Source of the DNA: Gammaproteobacteria bacterium
GTDB taxonomy: Bacteria > Pseudomonadota > Gammaproteobacteria > Steroidobacterales > Steroidobacteraceae
Length of the DNA: 64,000 nucleotides
Assembly: GCA_028293765.1 (NCBI GenBank)
Contig: JAQGOG010000001.1
Coordinates: 21,522 to 85,521 of the forward strand
Direction: 5' to 3'
The notes under the pieces are model-generated. The model saw only the letters and a list, made by a program, of their open reading frames with translations. It was not told where the DNA came from and ran no database searches. Shown piece after piece: positions 1 to 12,708 of this stretch. How positions within the stretch are numbered: position 1 is the stretch's first letter; every line of letters starts with the position of its first letter. The translations under genes and the position numbers were made by a program.

Positions 1-1251
1 TTGCGACAGCCCCTTCTGCAGCGCCTTCATCTTCAACGGATCCTTGAGCACCGCGCGGCGAAACAGCTCCGGTGCGAAGTTAGGTACGCCGGTGAAGTTG
101 AGGCGCTCGCCTTCGGTGAAGGTATCGCCGATGTTGATCGTGCCGTGGTTGTGAAGACCGATGATGTCGCCGGCGAAGGCCTCTTCCGCCGCCGCACGGT
201 CTGCCGCCATGAAAGTGAGCGCATCGGCGACACGCACTTCCTTGCCCAGCCTCACGTGAAACAGGCGCATGCCGCGCGTGTACTTCCCCGAGCACAGCCG
301 CAGGAACGCGATACGGTCGCGATGCGCCGGATCCATGTTCGCCTGGATCTTGAAGACGAAACCCGTCGCCGCCGGCTCCTGCGGATCCACGCTGCGCTCA
401 CGGGTTTCCCGCGGCAGCGGCCCGGGCGCGTGAGTCGTGAATGACGCGAGCAATTCTTCGACGCCGAAGTTGTTGATGGCGGATCCGAAGAACACCGGCG
501 TCTGCTGGCCGGCACGATACGCTTCGGGGTCGAACGGCTCCGTCGCCCCCTTCACGAGCTCGATCTCCTCATCGAACGCCCTGGCAACGTCGCCGAGAAA
601 CTCACGCCCCGCCTCGCTGTGCAGCCCGATGATCGTGCGGTTCTCACCGACACGACCCTTTTCGCCGGCCTCATAGGCATAAATCTTGTCTTCGAGCAGA
701 TGATAGATCCCGCGTAACTCACGCCCCATACCGATGGGCCAGGTGATGGGGGTCGTGCGGATGTTCAGCACTTTCTCGATCTCATCCAGAAGCTCGATGG
801 GCGCCCGACCGTCGCGATCCAGCTTGTTGATGAAAGTCATGATCGGCGTGTCGCGCAGCCTGCAGACCTCCATGAGCTTGATCGTGCGCTGCTCGACACC
901 CTTCGCGCAGTCGATGACCATCAGCGCCGAATCGACCGCCGTCAGCGTGCGATACGTATCCTCGGAGAAATCCTCGTGCCCCGGCGTATCCAGCAGATTC
1001 ACGATGCCGTCCCGGTAGGGGAACTGCATGACCGAGGACGTCACGGAAATTCCGCGCTGCTGCTCGAGCCGCATCCAGTCGGAAGTCGCATGCCGTGCCG
1101 CCTTGCGGCCCTTGACAGTGCCCGCCATCTGAATGGCGCCTCCGAACAGCAGCAGCTTCTCCGTAAGGGTGGTCTTGCCGGCGTCGGGGTGGCTGATTAT
1201 GGCAAAGGTGCGTCTTCGCCCGATTTCCGCGGATAAACTGTCAGTCGACAT
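1..1251 (-). CDS. prfC: Peptide chain release factor 3 (partial, runs off left edge)
   Basis: Minus-strand translation from 1251 reads [50 protein letters not shown]...[17 protein letters not shown], a translational GTPase of RF3 type. The frame is open to the window edge. Confidence 0.93.
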   Translation of the reverse strand, partial: MSTDSLSAEIGRRRTFAIISHPDAGKTTLTEKLLLFGGAIQMAGTVKGRKAARHATSDWMRLEQQRGISVTSSVMQFPYRDGIVNLLDTPGHEDFSEDTYRTLTAVDSALMVIDCAKGVEQRTIKLMEVCRLRDTPIMTFINKLDRDGRAPIELLDEIEKVLNIRTTPITWPIGMGRELRGIYHLLEDKIYAYEAGEKGRVGENRTIIGLHSEAGREFLGDVARAFDEEIELVKGATEPFDPEAYRAGQQTPVFFGSAINNFGVEELLASFTTHAPGPLPRETRERSVDPQEPAATGFVFKIQANMDPAHRDRIAFLRLCSGKYTRGMRLFHVRLGKEVRVADALTFMAADRAAAEEAFAGDIIGLHNHGTINIGDTFTEGERLNFTGVPNFAPELFRRAVLKDPLKMKALQKGLSQ

Positions 1252-1506
1252 CGCTCACTTTTTCCAATTGGGTACAGCCCTCAGTGCGATCAAGGACTTA
1301 GAAGCACTTGCGGCACCGGCCGGCCGCACGGGGCACGTCGGGGGCAGCATGGTATCCGCAGTCCCGGACGACCGCCCGATCTTCTTGCGGCGCACCCGGG
1401 AACACATCCATCGCAATACAACACACGGCCGCCGTCTATGCTGGCCGCAGGGGGAATAACAATGATCGAGTCTGCAGGGGTTCAGCGAGTCGGTCGTGCA
1501 ACAGCG

Positions 1507-2022
1507 TCAGGGTGGACGGGTGCGCCGCCCGCGCAATGCGAGCTTCAACACGGCGGCGTCTTCCCGCCCGCCCACCGCCTGGTAGTAGCCGCGGCGCATG
1601 CCGACTTGCTCGAAGCCAAGGGAGAGGTATAGCCGGATGGCGGCAGTGTTGGACGGCCGCACTTCTAGAAAGGCTTCGCTCATGCCCGCCACGGCGCCAC
1701 GGTCGATGAGGTACTCGAGCAGCCGCCTGCCGATACCCTGGCACCGGTAAGCCATGTCGATGCAGATATTCAGGACGTGGGCCTCGCCCGCCCCGACGCT
1801 CATCACGCCATAACCGATGAGTCGGTTTCCGGACATCACCACGCGGCAGATATAGCCCACCCGCAGGCAGTCCCGGAAGATCCCTTCGCTCCAGGGAAAC
1901 TGATACGACGCCCTCTCGAGGGCCACGACACCGCCTACGTCCGTCTCGACCATGGGCCGGATCAAGACGTCAGGAGCGGACTCGAGCAGCTCAGGAGCGG
2001 TCGCCATCGATAGGTACGCCAT
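1507..2022 (-). CDS. rimI: Ribosomal protein S18-alanine N-acetyltransferase
   Basis: GNAT fold motifs LNICIDMAYRCQGIGRRLLEYLID and FLEVRPSNTAAIRLYLSLGFEQVGMRRGYY. The true start could be a few codons downstream (MATAPELL). Confidence 0.85.
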   Translation of the reverse strand: MAYLSMATAPELLESAPDVLIRPMVETDVGGVVALERASYQFPWSEGIFRDCLRVGYICRVVMSGNRLIGYGVMSVGAGEAHVLNICIDMAYRCQGIGRRLLEYLIDRGAVAGMSEAFLEVRPSNTAAIRLYLSLGFEQVGMRRGYYQAVGGREDAAVLKLALRGRRTRPP

Positions 2023-2776
2023 CCGTCAGTTGCCGGAACACGCTGCGCGCAAACTTCAGGTCTTCCCACGCCTTACGCTTGTCAGCGGGCGTGCGCAGGA
2101 GATACGCAGGATGATACGTCACGATGAGCGGAGTATTCAGCTCACCGAAACGATGCACCTTGCCGCGCAGCCGGCCCAGGGGCACGTCCGTGCTCAGCAG
2201 ATTCTGGGCCGCTATACGTCCGACCGCGAGCATGACGCGGGGTTGCAAAAGCGCGATCTGCCGTATCAGGTAGGGCAGGCAGGCGGCGACCTCGTCGGGC
2301 TTGGGATCTCTGTTGCCCGGCGGCCGGCTCTTCAACACGTTGGCGATATAGACATTCGTCGCGCGGCTCAACCCGATGGCGCGCAACATCGCGTCCAGCA
2401 GCTGCCCTCCGCGGCCCACGAACGGTTCACCCTTGCGGTCTTCCTCCGCACCGGGCGCTTCACCGATCACCATCCAGTCGGTCCGTTGCGGGCCAACCCC
2501 CAGGACGCCCTGTGTGCGGGTCGTGTTGAGACTGCATTTGGTGCAGCTCATGACCTCGGTACGCAACGCCTCCCACTGCGCGGGGACCTCGCCTGACACT
2601 GGCTCGACGGGCGCTCGAGCGATTGGAACGGCAGCCGCCGGGCTGTCCGCAGGCGCGGCCTGCACATCAACGGTAGCCGCCAGCAACCGCACGTCAGCCA
2701 GCGCACCGCCCCGGCGCCGCACCCACACATCGACGCCGATCGCCTCCAGGTACTGATTACGCCGCTGCGTATCCAA
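1991..2776 (-). CDS. Uracil-DNA glycosylase, family 4 (Fe-S)
   Basis: Motifs CTKCSLNTTRTQ, GEAPGAEEDRKGEPFVGRGGQLLD, SRPPGNRDPKPDE and TYHPAYLLR. Overlaps the start of rimI. Confidence 0.88.
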   Translation of the reverse strand: MDTQRRNQYLEAIGVDVWVRRRGGALADVRLLAATVDVQAAPADSPAAAVPIARAPVEPVSGEVPAQWEALRTEVMSCTKCSLNTTRTQGVLGVGPQRTDWMVIGEAPGAEEDRKGEPFVGRGGQLLDAMLRAIGLSRATNVYIANVLKSRPPGNRDPKPDEVAACLPYLIRQIALLQPRVMLAVGRIAAQNLLSTDVPLGRLRGKVHRFGELNTPLIVTYHPAYLLRTPADKRKAWEDLKFARSVFRQLTDGVPIDGDRS

Positions 2777-2780
2777 ACTT

Positions 2781-3563
2781 CTAGCCCACGCCCGCCGGGG
2801 CGCCGCGCATCAGGCGCCGGATGCGGCGCCCGATCCAAAGAACCGGTGCCGAGAGCGCGTAAGTGGCAAACATCGACAGCAGCATCGTGGACGGCTCGAT
2901 CGCAATCAGTACGAAGAACAGCGGCACCAGCAGCATGTAGACGAATTTGATCCGGCGGTCGAGATCGAACTTCTTGAAGCTGGGATAGCTGAAGCCGCTC
3001 ACCATGAGGGCGCCGGCACTGGCGGTGACGAGGAAAGCCCCGATGAGCCCCACCAGCCCGGGCTCGGGCCATGCGCTGGCAAACCAGATGAACGCCGCCA
3101 CGATCGCCGCCGCGGACGGGCTGGGGAGTCCCTCGAAATAGCGCTTGTCCGCACCCGCCGCCCGGGCATTGAACCGCGCCAGCCGCAGCGCTGCAGCGAC
3201 CGCGTAGAAAAAGCAGGCCAGCCACCCGAACCGGCCCCAATAGTGGCCGAACTCCGCGATCCGGACGACGCCCCATTGGTAAGCGATGATGGCAGGTGCT
3301 ACCCCGAATGCGACCATGTCCGCGAGGCTGTCGTACTCCTTCCCGAACGCGCTCTCAGTCTTCGTGAGCCGCGCAATGCGTCCATCGAGCGTGTCGAAGA
3401 TCATTGCCACGAACACGGCCATGCCGGCCGGGGCGAAATGCTTGTCGATGGCCGCGACGATTCCATAGAACCCCGAGAACAGGCAACCGGTGGTCAGCAG
3501 GTTCGGCAGCAGGTAAATACCCTTGCTGCGTGGCTTGATCTCTTCCTGGGCTGCGGACTCCAC
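2781..3563 (-). CDS. pssA: CDP-diacylglycerol--serine O-phosphatidyltransferase
   Basis: CDP-alcohol phosphatidyltransferase motif FDTLDGRIARLTKTESAFGKEYDSLADMVAFGVAPA plus multiple hydrophobic segments. Confidence 0.88.
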   Translation of the reverse strand: MESAAQEEIKPRSKGIYLLPNLLTTGCLFSGFYGIVAAIDKHFAPAGMAVFVAMIFDTLDGRIARLTKTESAFGKEYDSLADMVAFGVAPAIIAYQWGVVRIAEFGHYWGRFGWLACFFYAVAAALRLARFNARAAGADKRYFEGLPSPSAAAIVAAFIWFASAWPEPGLVGLIGAFLVTASAGALMVSGFSYPSFKKFDLDRRIKFVYMLLVPLFFVLIAIEPSTMLLSMFATYALSAPVLWIGRRIRRLMRGAPAGVG

Positions 3564-3678
3564 GTGCTTGAGCTCTTTTGATGGTCGACGGCATGGGGGT
3601 AGCCAGGTGCGGCATCTTATCAGGCGCCTACGCTGTTAAGATGCCGACCCCCTTTTCCTTCAGGTTCGTACACCCACG

Positions 3679-5388
3679 ATGAGGCTTTCGCAATATCCGA
3701 TCAACACGGTAAAGGAAACCCCCGCCGAGGCCGAGGTGCTGAGCCACCAGCTCATGCTGCGGGCCGGGCTCATCCGCCGGCTGGCGGCCGGGCTGTACAG
3801 CTGGCTGCCCATGGGCCTGCGCACGCTGCGCAAGGTGGAGCGGATCGTCCGTGAGGAAATGAACCGCGCGGGGGCCTTCGAGCTCGTCATGCCCGTCATC
3901 CAGCCCGCCGAGCTTTGGCAGGAGTCGGGACGCTGGACGGTGTACGGCCCCGAGCTGCTGCGGATCAAGGACCGTCACCAGCGCGACTTCGTCGCCGGCC
4001 CCACCCATGAGGAGGTCATCACCGACATCATGCGCCGCGAGCTGAAGAGCTATCGGCAGCTGCCGGTGAATTTCTACCAGATCCAGACGAAATTCCGCGA
4101 CGAGGTCCGTCCTCGCTTCGGCGTCATGCGGGCGCGCGAATTCATCATGAAAGACGCGTATTCGTTCCACGCGAACGAGGCCTCCCTGCAGGAGGGCTAC
4201 CGGGCGATGTACGACGCCTACACCCGGATCTTCACGCGCACCGGACTTAAGTTCCGCGCGGTGCGAGCGGATTCGGGAGCGATCGGCGGCGATGTTTCGC
4301 AGGAATTCCATGTCATCGCCGATTCTGGCGAAGACGCCATCGTGTTCTCCGACGGGGATGACTACGCCGCGAATCTCGAAGCCGCGGCCGCCCTGCCCCC
4401 CTCGCAGCCGCGTCCCGCGCCTAAAGAGGAGCTGAAGAAAGTATCGACTCCCGGCGCGAAGACCATCGAGGACCTGTCACGCTTTCTCAAGATTGAGCCG
4501 GCCCGCTGCGTGAAGACACTGCTCGTCGACGGCGACGACAACACCATCGTCGCACTGGTCGTGCGCGGTGATCACGAGTTGAATGCCGTCAAGGCGCAGA
4601 AACTTCCCGGCGTCGCAAGCCCGCTGAAAATGGCTAATGCGGAGAGTGTCAGGAAAGCCACGGGCACCGAGCCGGGGTACATCGGTGTCGTCGGCCTGAC
4701 CTGCCGCGTGTACGCCGATCACGCCGCGCTCGCCCTGGCAGACTTTGTCAGTGGTGCGAACGAGAAGGACATGCACTACACCGGCGTGAACTGGGACCGG
4801 GATTTTCAGGGTGCGATCGCTGCGGATCTGCGTAACGTCGTCGAGGGCGACCCCAGCCCCTCCGGCAAAGGCCAGCTGAAGATCACCCGTGGCATTGAAG
4901 TGGGCCACATCTTCCAGTTGGGCCAGAAGTACAGCATACCGATGAAAGCCGCCGTGCTGGATGAGGCCGGTCGCGACGTGACGCTGTACATGGGCTGCTA
5001 CGGCATTGGTGTGACGCGCATCGTCGCCGCGGCGATTGAACAGAATCACGATGAGAAGGGCATCATCTGGCCGGAGCCCATCGCTCCGTTCGAGGTGGTG
5101 CTCGTGCCGCTCAACGCGCATAAATCCCCTCGTGTACGCGAGATTGCCGACCGCCTCTATGCCGAGTTCACGGACGCTGGAATCGAAGTGCTTTACGACG
5201 ACCGTGATGCCCGACCGGGCGTCAAGTTCGCCGATGCGGAACTGCTGGGCATCCCCCACCGACTCGTCGTCGGCGAGCGCGGACTGGAAGCAGGCAAGCT
5301 CGAGTATCGCGGCCGGCGCGACACTGAGAGCACGCAGTTCCCAGCCGACGATGCGCTCGAGTTCATCCGCGCGCGGATGGCTCGCTGA
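3679..5388 (+). CDS. proS: Prolyl-tRNA synthetase
   Basis: 569 aa; [54 protein letters not shown]...[10 protein letters not shown]...; bacterial ProS with insertion domain. Confidence 0.96.
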   Translation: MRLSQYPINTVKETPAEAEVLSHQLMLRAGLIRRLAAGLYSWLPMGLRTLRKVERIVREEMNRAGAFELVMPVIQPAELWQESGRWTVYGPELLRIKDRHQRDFVAGPTHEEVITDIMRRELKSYRQLPVNFYQIQTKFRDEVRPRFGVMRAREFIMKDAYSFHANEASLQEGYRAMYDAYTRIFTRTGLKFRAVRADSGAIGGDVSQEFHVIADSGEDAIVFSDGDDYAANLEAAAALPPSQPRPAPKEELKKVSTPGAKTIEDLSRFLKIEPARCVKTLLVDGDDNTIVALVVRGDHELNAVKAQKLPGVASPLKMANAESVRKATGTEPGYIGVVGLTCRVYADHAALALADFVSGANEKDMHYTGVNWDRDFQGAIAADLRNVVEGDPSPSGKGQLKITRGIEVGHIFQLGQKYSIPMKAAVLDEAGRDVTLYMGCYGIGVTRIVAAAIEQNHDEKGIIWPEPIAPFEVVLVPLNAHKSPRVREIADRLYAEFTDAGIEVLYDDRDARPGVKFADAELLGIPHRLVVGERGLEAGKLEYRGRRDTESTQFPADDALEFIRARMAR

Positions 5389-5404
5389 GAAGGCCGGGCG
5401 CGCG

Positions 5405-6025
5405 GTGTTCGTCCGCGCGCTATGGGCAATAGCGGGCGTCGTGCTGTTGGTCGATGCGGCGCGCGCCGACCAGCAGAAGGATCCTGAGCTCAGGACCGTC
5501 GTGCAAAAGGCGATCGTGCAAGCCGAGTGCTTCACGGATCACTACGACTCGGCTGTCTGGTACACGCTCATGGAGCCGCGCTTGCGCCGCATCGTGAAGG
5601 AGAAAGACGAGCGGCTCGACATCCTCAAAGAGGTTTATTGCGAGACGCACCGGGCCGGTGAGGCGCGCCTGCCCCCGGGACTCGTGATGGGCGTAATGGA
5701 GATTGAAAGCCGTTTCGACCGCTGGGCCGTCTCCTCATCGGCCGCGGTCGGCCTCATGCAGGTCATGCCCTTCTGGCCCGAGCAGCTCGGCATGCGGCGC
5801 TACGAGTTGGTCCACATCGCACCCAACATCCGCATGGGCTGCGCGATCCTGCGCTTCTATCTCAAGTACGAGCACAACGACGTGCGCAGGGCGCTCGCCA
5901 GGTACAACGGCAGCATCGGGCGGCGGGACTACCCGGACAAAGTCATAAATGCGTGGACGCGCTGGAATGGCGCGGACGACCTGGGATTTCCAGCGTTAAA
6001 GGCAGGCTCGCCGCCACCGCGGTAG
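5405..6025 (+). CDS. Lytic transglycosylase (SLT domain)
   Basis: ESRFDRWAVSSSAAVGLMQVMPFWPEQLG and ALARYNGSIGRRDYP. The GTG start at 5405 gives a signal-peptide-like N-terminus. The upstream extension of the ORF (5036-5404) overlaps proS and is rejected. Confidence 0.85.
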   Translation: MFVRALWAIAGVVLLVDAARADQQKDPELRTVVQKAIVQAECFTDHYDSAVWYTLMEPRLRRIVKEKDERLDILKEVYCETHRAGEARLPPGLVMGVMEIESRFDRWAVSSSAAVGLMQVMPFWPEQLGMRRYELVHIAPNIRMGCAILRFYLKYEHNDVRRALARYNGSIGRRDYPDKVINAWTRWNGADDLGFPALKAGSPPPR

Positions 6026-6082
6026 ACTTATCGGGCACGCACTGGGCAGCGCAGCCGCCGCAGCGCTAACGCACCTCGCGTC

Positions 6083-7864
6083 TCAGCGCTCCGCCGGCAA
6101 CGTCTTCACGACGCCTTCGCGACGTGAGTCCGCCGCGCCCTCGAACGTGCCATCCGGATGGCGTACGACCGCATGGAACCCTGAATTTTCGGCCCGGCCC
6201 GATCTCAATTCGATACCCCGCTCGCGCAGGCCGGCTACGACTTCGGGCGTAAACCGGTCCATCTCGCCCGCATAGTCATCGCCTCTGGCGATCAGGTTTG
6301 GCAGCTCTATTGCTGCCTTGACCGACAGCTTCCAGGCGAGCAGAGCCACTACAGCCTTGGCATTGTAGTCGAGAATCGCCGACCCGCCGGGCGAGCCCAA
6401 CGCCGCCACAAAGTGGCCCTCGTGATCGAGGATGATGAGGGGCGACATCGACGACCGCGGTCGCTTGCCACCGCGAACCGCATTCGCCACGGGACCGTTC
6501 TCATCCGTCGGCACCAGTGAGAAGTCCGTCAGCTGATTGTTGAGGACGAAGCCGCCGACCGTGCGGTTCGAGCCGAACACGGACTCCACCGTCGTGGTCA
6601 TCGACACGACGTTGCCGGATGCATCGACCACGACAAAGTGGCTCGTGCCGGCGGACTCGTTGGTCGTATCTTTCCCGCGCGGCATGTTGATGATGTTCCC
6701 CGGCGGCGGCGCGGGCCCGGCCCTCTCGCCGATGAGTTGCGCGCGTGAGCGTACGTATGCGGGGTCCAGGAGTCGCTCGACAGGCACCGGTACGAAATGT
6801 GGGTCGTCGACGTAGCGGTCCCGATCCGCATACATCAGACGGCTCGCCTGCGCGAACAGAAACCATGCTTGCGGGTCCGAAGGGCCGCGCTCGGCGATAT
6901 CGGTCTTATCGAGCATGCCGAGCATCTCGAGCAGCGTGACACCGCTCGACGGCGGTGGTGGAACACACACGGTGTATTGCCGAAACGGCCGGCAAATCGG
7001 CTCCACCCAGTTCGAGCGATACGCAGCCAGATCCTTCAGCGTCATCGTGCCCGGCAGCGGCGCCTCCTGCGTCCGCTTCACGAGCTCTTCAGCGATACTG
7101 CCTTCATAGAGCGCGCGCGGGCCTTCGTTCGCGATCCGCTCGAGCGTCTTGGCGTACAGCGGGTTCTTGAAGACGTCTCCCGCGTGCAGCGTCGCTCCAT
7201 CGGGCTTCGAAAACAGGGCACGGATCTCTGTCGTAGGCGGGAAAGGCGAGCCTTCGCCGAGAAAGTTGGCAAGCCGCTCGGGAACCTTGAATCCCTGGCT
7301 CGCGGCGCGAATCGCGGGCTGAAACAGCTCCTTCCACGGTCGTGCGCCGAGCCGGGCATGCGCAGCCGACAGCATGGCGATCGCACCCGGCACACCCGTC
7401 GAGCGTCCGCTTCGAACGGCCTCTACGAACGGAAAGGGCTTCCCGTGCTCGTCGAGAAACATGTCAGGGGTCGCGCCGGCCGGCGCTCTCTCCCGACCGT
7501 CGATCGCGCTGACGACGCCGGTACTCGCGTCGTAGTACATCATGAAAGCGCCGCCGCCGACGCCGGAGCTCTGCGGCTCGACGAGGCCGAGCATCGCCTG
7601 GATGGCCACCGCAGCATCGATCGCCTTACCGCCTTTCTTGAGAATCTCGATCCCCGCCTCGACCGCCAGCGGATTGGCGGCAACGATCGTCGCTGGCCCC
7701 CGGTGCGGATCGGCCTTCGCGTGCCGATGCAGTCCGGGAATGGCGGGCAGCCCCGCCTCGACCGGCAGCGTACCCAGTCCGAAAAGAGCGACCGCGATCA
7801 GGACCCAGACGCGCGTTTTGCAATTGAGCATGGCAGGCATTCTAACTGACACCACAAACCCCAT
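6083..7864 (-). CDS. ggt: Gamma-glutamyltransferase
   Basis: 593 aa with signal peptide; GLVEPQSSGVGGGAFMMYYDAST, nucleophile region AGTSHFVVVDASGNVVSMTTTVESVFGS, and PRSSMSPLIILDHEG. Confidence 0.93.
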   Translation of the reverse strand: MGFVVSVRMPAMLNCKTRVWVLIAVALFGLGTLPVEAGLPAIPGLHRHAKADPHRGPATIVAANPLAVEAGIEILKKGGKAIDAAVAIQAMLGLVEPQSSGVGGGAFMMYYDASTGVVSAIDGRERAPAGATPDMFLDEHGKPFPFVEAVRSGRSTGVPGAIAMLSAAHARLGARPWKELFQPAIRAASQGFKVPERLANFLGEGSPFPPTTEIRALFSKPDGATLHAGDVFKNPLYAKTLERIANEGPRALYEGSIAEELVKRTQEAPLPGTMTLKDLAAYRSNWVEPICRPFRQYTVCVPPPPSSGVTLLEMLGMLDKTDIAERGPSDPQAWFLFAQASRLMYADRDRYVDDPHFVPVPVERLLDPAYVRSRAQLIGERAGPAPPPGNIINMPRGKDTTNESAGTSHFVVVDASGNVVSMTTTVESVFGSNRTVGGFVLNNQLTDFSLVPTDENGPVANAVRGGKRPRSSMSPLIILDHEGHFVAALGSPGGSAILDYNAKAVVALLAWKLSVKAAIELPNLIARGDDYAGEMDRFTPEVVAGLRERGIELRSGRAENSGFHAVVRHPDGTFEGAADSRREGVVKTLPAER

Positions 7865-7866
7865 AG

Positions 7867-9171
<1,305 letters not shown>

Positions 9172-9205
9172 CTCTCATTGCGCGCCACCGGGCTCTGTCA
9201 GGCGC

Positions 9206-9895
9206 TCATGACAATCGCAGCACTTCGCGTATAAACGGCACGGTCAGCCGCCGTTGTGCCACGAGCGCGGCCTCATCGAGCGTATCGAGGAGCTCGTACA
9301 ACTTCCGCATATCGCGCGGGAATCGTCGCTGCAGCCAGCGCGACGTTTCCTCCGGGAGATCGAATCCCCGCAGCCGTGCGCGCAATTGGAGCGCCGCCTG
9401 CTGCTCGACCTCATCCAGCACGCGCAGCTGAAAGATCGCGCTCGCCGAAAAACGCGAGCCGAGATCCGGCAGCGCCCACTTCAGCAACGCGGGCGGCGCT
9501 TCGGCGGACGCCACGAGCCGCCCACCACTCTCCTCAATTTCCCTCAGGACGCCGAAAATCGCGCGCTCCCACTCGATCTGTCCCACGACCTCATCCACAT
9601 CGTCGAGACACAGACACTCGAGTTGCCGCAATCCTTCGAGCACACCAACCCCGAGCTTGCCGAGCTCGGCCAGCGGGACATAGCCCGCCCGCATAGTGGT
9701 GCTCGCTTGCGCGCAGACGGCTTGCAATAGATGCGACTTACCGGCGCCACCGAGGCCGCACAACCATGTGGTGCCCGCAACTTCGGCGTTCGCAACCTGC
9801 CGCGCATGCTCGACGGCCTGCCCGTTTCGCGCAGGCAGGAAGCTCGCGAACACGGCGCGGTCGGGAAGTCGAACACCAAGAGGAAGCTGCTGCAT
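9206..9895 (-). CDS. hda: DnaA regulatory inactivator Hda
   Basis: MQQLPLGVRLPDRAVFASFLPARNGQAVEHAR...LCGLGGAGKSHLLQAVCAQA; DnaA-like AAA domain without a DNA-binding domain. Confidence 0.88.
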   Translation of the reverse strand: MQQLPLGVRLPDRAVFASFLPARNGQAVEHARQVANAEVAGTTWLCGLGGAGKSHLLQAVCAQASTTMRAGYVPLAELGKLGVGVLEGLRQLECLCLDDVDEVVGQIEWERAIFGVLREIEESGGRLVASAEAPPALLKWALPDLGSRFSASAIFQLRVLDEVEQQAALQLRARLRGFDLPEETSRWLQRRFPRDMRKLYELLDTLDEAALVAQRRLTVPFIREVLRLS

Positions 9896-9897
9896 GG

Positions 9898-10449
9898 TCA
9901 GGATGATGGCGCCGGCGCCGACCACGCGCGCCGCGTGAAAGTTGCAACGTAATGAAAACCGGAAAGCACGATGGTAATGACTGTGAGCAGTGCCACGGCT
10001 TCGAGGACCTCATGCGGCGGGAAGCCCGCGGCGGCATTGACCATGACCGCCATCAGATACAAAAGCTGCGCGGCCGTGTTGATCTTGCTGATGATCGTCG
10101 GCCGTCCATGCAACGGGCCGAACCACACTCGAAAGACGAGTGCGCCCAACCCAATAAGGACGTCGCGTGCGACCGCGGCCGCAGTGATCCACCACGGGAC
10201 GAGACCCAGCCAGGCCGCCTCGATAAAAACAGTCATGAGCAGCAGCTTGTCCGCGACAGGATCGAGAAGCTTGCCCACCTCCGAGGTCCAGTTGAACCGT
10301 TTGGCGAGATAGCCATCGAGCCCATCCGAGACCGCAGCCGCCATGAACAGGCCGAGCGCCAGACCGTACTCGCCGGCCTGCAACGCTGTGGCAACGGGCC
10401 AGATCAGCGCGAGGCGGAACAGGCAGATCAGATTTGGCAGGTGACGCAC
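9898..10449 (-). CDS. CDP-alcohol phosphatidyltransferase (PgsA-like)
   Basis: LPNLICLFRLALIWPVATAL; AAAVSDGLDGYLAKRFNWTSEVGKLLDPVADKLLLM (DGxDGxxAR-like motif). Stops 2 bp upstream of the hda start. Confidence 0.87.
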   Translation of the reverse strand: MRHLPNLICLFRLALIWPVATALQAGEYGLALGLFMAAAVSDGLDGYLAKRFNWTSEVGKLLDPVADKLLLMTVFIEAAWLGLVPWWITAAAVARDVLIGLGALVFRVWFGPLHGRPTIISKINTAAQLLYLMAVMVNAAAGFPPHEVLEAVALLTVITIVLSGFHYVATFTRRAWSAPAPSS

Positions 10450-10491
10450 GGCAAAGCCAGGCGACTAGGGCCTCTCAGGTCGGGCCGACAG

Positions 10492-11574
10492 TCACGGATG
10501 ATATTGGTAGAGGAGGCGCGCATTGCCCGCACCACTACGCACCAGTCGCGCCGATCCCGCAAGCGCTCGATCGAGCGCCTCCGAGCCTCCTCGGGCCGTT
10601 ACATCGAAAGTGGCCTTTGAGCCGTTGGCCTGCGAGATGGCGGCGCCTCGCACGCCAGGGACGGCTTCCAGCATTCGCTGGACGTTTGCGTAGTCCGTCA
10701 GGTTTCCCACTCCATCGACTTCGAGGAGAACCCTGGCCTCCGTCTGCGCGAGAGACGCCCCTTGCGGAGGGGCGAGAAGGTCTACCGTGCCGTCAATGCC
10801 GGCGGTCAAAGTACCGCTCCAGCTTTCGCTGGAGAAGTTCGTGTACAACGTCCACTGCCACTGGCCACTGGACGCGCCCGTGTCGGTGCGGCCGACCAGT
10901 ACCTCGTCGCCACCGTAGCGCCTCGCAGTTGCAAGCAACGCGTCGCGCCCGAGCTCGTTACCGCTGGCGTCGACGATCGAAAGAGGAATCATGCTGATCA
11001 GCAGGCCGCGCGCAGCAGCCGCCTGCTCGAGCGATGCGCGCGCCGTATCTCCATCGGTACGAGCGAGAGCGGGGTAAAGCACGACCAGGGTAAAGGGTCG
11101 CTCAGGATCCCAGACGCTTCGCCCAGCAGCGGTGATGGAACGCTCGACCGCTACCCTGTCAAAGATCACCTGGGTCTCACCCCGGGGTCCGGGTGAATAG
11201 GACCTTACATACTTAGGAGCGTCTTCGATCAGGCTCGCCAACGCGGGATCGTTGGCGGATTCGCGGCGGCCGGTCGCACGCACCAGCGCCTGGCGCATGG
11301 CCTCCTGCAGAGCGGTTGTGGATTGGCCCCCGACGTCTACTTCATAGACCCGGACGGCGCGGGCGGCCCACGAAGCTACGGGCAGCAAAACGCATAGGAG
11401 CCATGCAAGGCTCGCCAGAAAGCGGCGCGTGCGCCGCTTCGCCGCGGGCGCGCGCACCTCGGGCGAAGGCGGATGCACAGCAGGAAGTCTTGCGGCGGGC
11501 GAGCGCGCTACAGTTGCAAGCGGACGCGCCTCGGTCACAGGCGACCCCGAAGATTTACTAACGCAACCAGGCAT
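10492..11574 (-). CDS. DUF2066 domain-containing protein
   Basis: ATG at 11574; TM/signal segment [49 protein letters not shown]; position between purM and a pgsA-like gene matches the usual DUF2066 context. The longer ORF to 12246 overlaps purM and is rejected. Confidence 0.75.
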   Translation of the reverse strand: MPGCVSKSSGSPVTEARPLATVARSPAARLPAVHPPSPEVRAPAAKRRTRRFLASLAWLLCVLLPVASWAARAVRVYEVDVGGQSTTALQEAMRQALVRATGRRESANDPALASLIEDAPKYVRSYSPGPRGETQVIFDRVAVERSITAAGRSVWDPERPFTLVVLYPALARTDGDTARASLEQAAAARGLLISMIPLSIVDASGNELGRDALLATARRYGGDEVLVGRTDTGASSGQWQWTLYTNFSSESWSGTLTAGIDGTVDLLAPPQGASLAQTEARVLLEVDGVGNLTDYANVQRMLEAVPGVRGAAISQANGSKATFDVTARGGSEALDRALAGSARLVRSGAGNARLLYQYHP

Positions 11575-11676
11575 TTGGACGATGTTTGGATCGCACGCGC
11601 AACGGCGCGGAGCGGTATGTACAATACCACACACCCAGTGCCATACGTCGGCCGATCCAGCTCGCAAACACATGCC

Positions 11677-12708
11677 ATGAAAGAAGGCTCCGGCCTCACC
11701 TATCGCGACGCCGGCGTCGACATCGACGCCGGCGACGAACTCGTTGAGCGCATCAAACCCATCGTCAAACGCACGCAGCGCCCCGAAGTCCTGGCGGGCA
11801 TCGGCGGTTTCGGCGCGCTCGTCGAGCTTCCACCAGGCTACAAGAGGCCTGTCCTGGTTTCCGGGACGGACGGCGTGGGCACGAAGCTGCGTCTGGCCAT
11901 CGATGCCCGCCGCCACGACACCATCGGCATCGATCTGGTCGCGATGTGCGCCAACGACGTGGTGGTCCAGGGGGCGGAGCCTCTGTTCTTTTTGGACTAC
12001 TACGCCACCGGCAAACTGCGGGTCGACGTGGCCGAGGCGGTGATCCGCGGGATCGCGGAGGGCTGCAGCCAAGCCGGTGCGGCGCTGGTAGGCGGTGAGA
12101 CGGCGGAAATGCCGGGGATCTACTACGGCGACGACTACGATCTCGCCGGTTTTTGCGTCGGCGTCGTCGAGAAGGACGCCATAATCGACGGTACACGGAC
12201 GCAGGCCGGGGACACCGTGATCGGGCTGAACTCCTCCGGACCGCACTCGAACGGCTACTCGCTGATCCGGAAGCTCATTGCCCTGGGCGGCGCGAACGCG
12301 AGCACCGAATTAGAAGGCCGCTCGCTTTTCGATCGGCTACTCGCTCCGACCCGCATCTACGTCAAGCCGCTTCTGGAGTTGATACGGACGCTCCCGGTCC
12401 ACGCTCTCGCCCACATCACCGGCGGCGGGCTCACGGACAACATCCCTCGCGTGCTCCGAGAAGGCATGGAAGTCGTGCTCGAGCGACGCAGTTGGAGCCG
12501 TGATCCGGTGTTCGACTGGCTGCAGCGCACGGGCCACGTTGAGCAAGCGGAGATGTATCGCACCTTCAACTGCGGCATTGGCATGATTGCCATCGTGCCG
12601 GCTGCACACGCTGAAGCTGCGGTAGCACTCCTGAACTCACGCGGCGAAACCGCGCAAATCATCGGCGCAGTCCGCAAAGGCGGACATGGCATCGTCATCA
12701 ACGAATGA
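11677..12708 (+). CDS. purM: Phosphoribosylformylglycinamidine cyclo-ligase
   Basis: ATG at 11677; [33 protein letters not shown]...[16 protein letters not shown]...[16 protein letters not shown]. Confidence 0.96.
   Translation: MKEGSGLTYRDAGVDIDAGDELVERIKPIVKRTQRPEVLAGIGGFGALVELPPGYKRPVLVSGTDGVGTKLRLAIDARRHDTIGIDLVAMCANDVVVQGAEPLFFLDYYATGKLRVDVAEAVIRGIAEGCSQAGAALVGGETAEMPGIYYGDDYDLAGFCVGVVEKDAIIDGTRTQAGDTVIGLNSSGPHSNGYSLIRKLIALGGANASTELEGRSLFDRLLAPTRIYVKPLLELIRTLPVHALAHITGGGLTDNIPRVLREGMEVVLERRSWSRDPVFDWLQRTGHVEQAEMYRTFNCGIGMIAIVPAAHAEAAVALLNSRGETAQIIGAVRKGGHGIVINE

Noticed and set aside
11575-12246. N-terminal extension of the DUF2066 ORF
   Set aside because: Lies entirely antisense to purM; a signal-sequence-bearing start at 11574 is more plausible.
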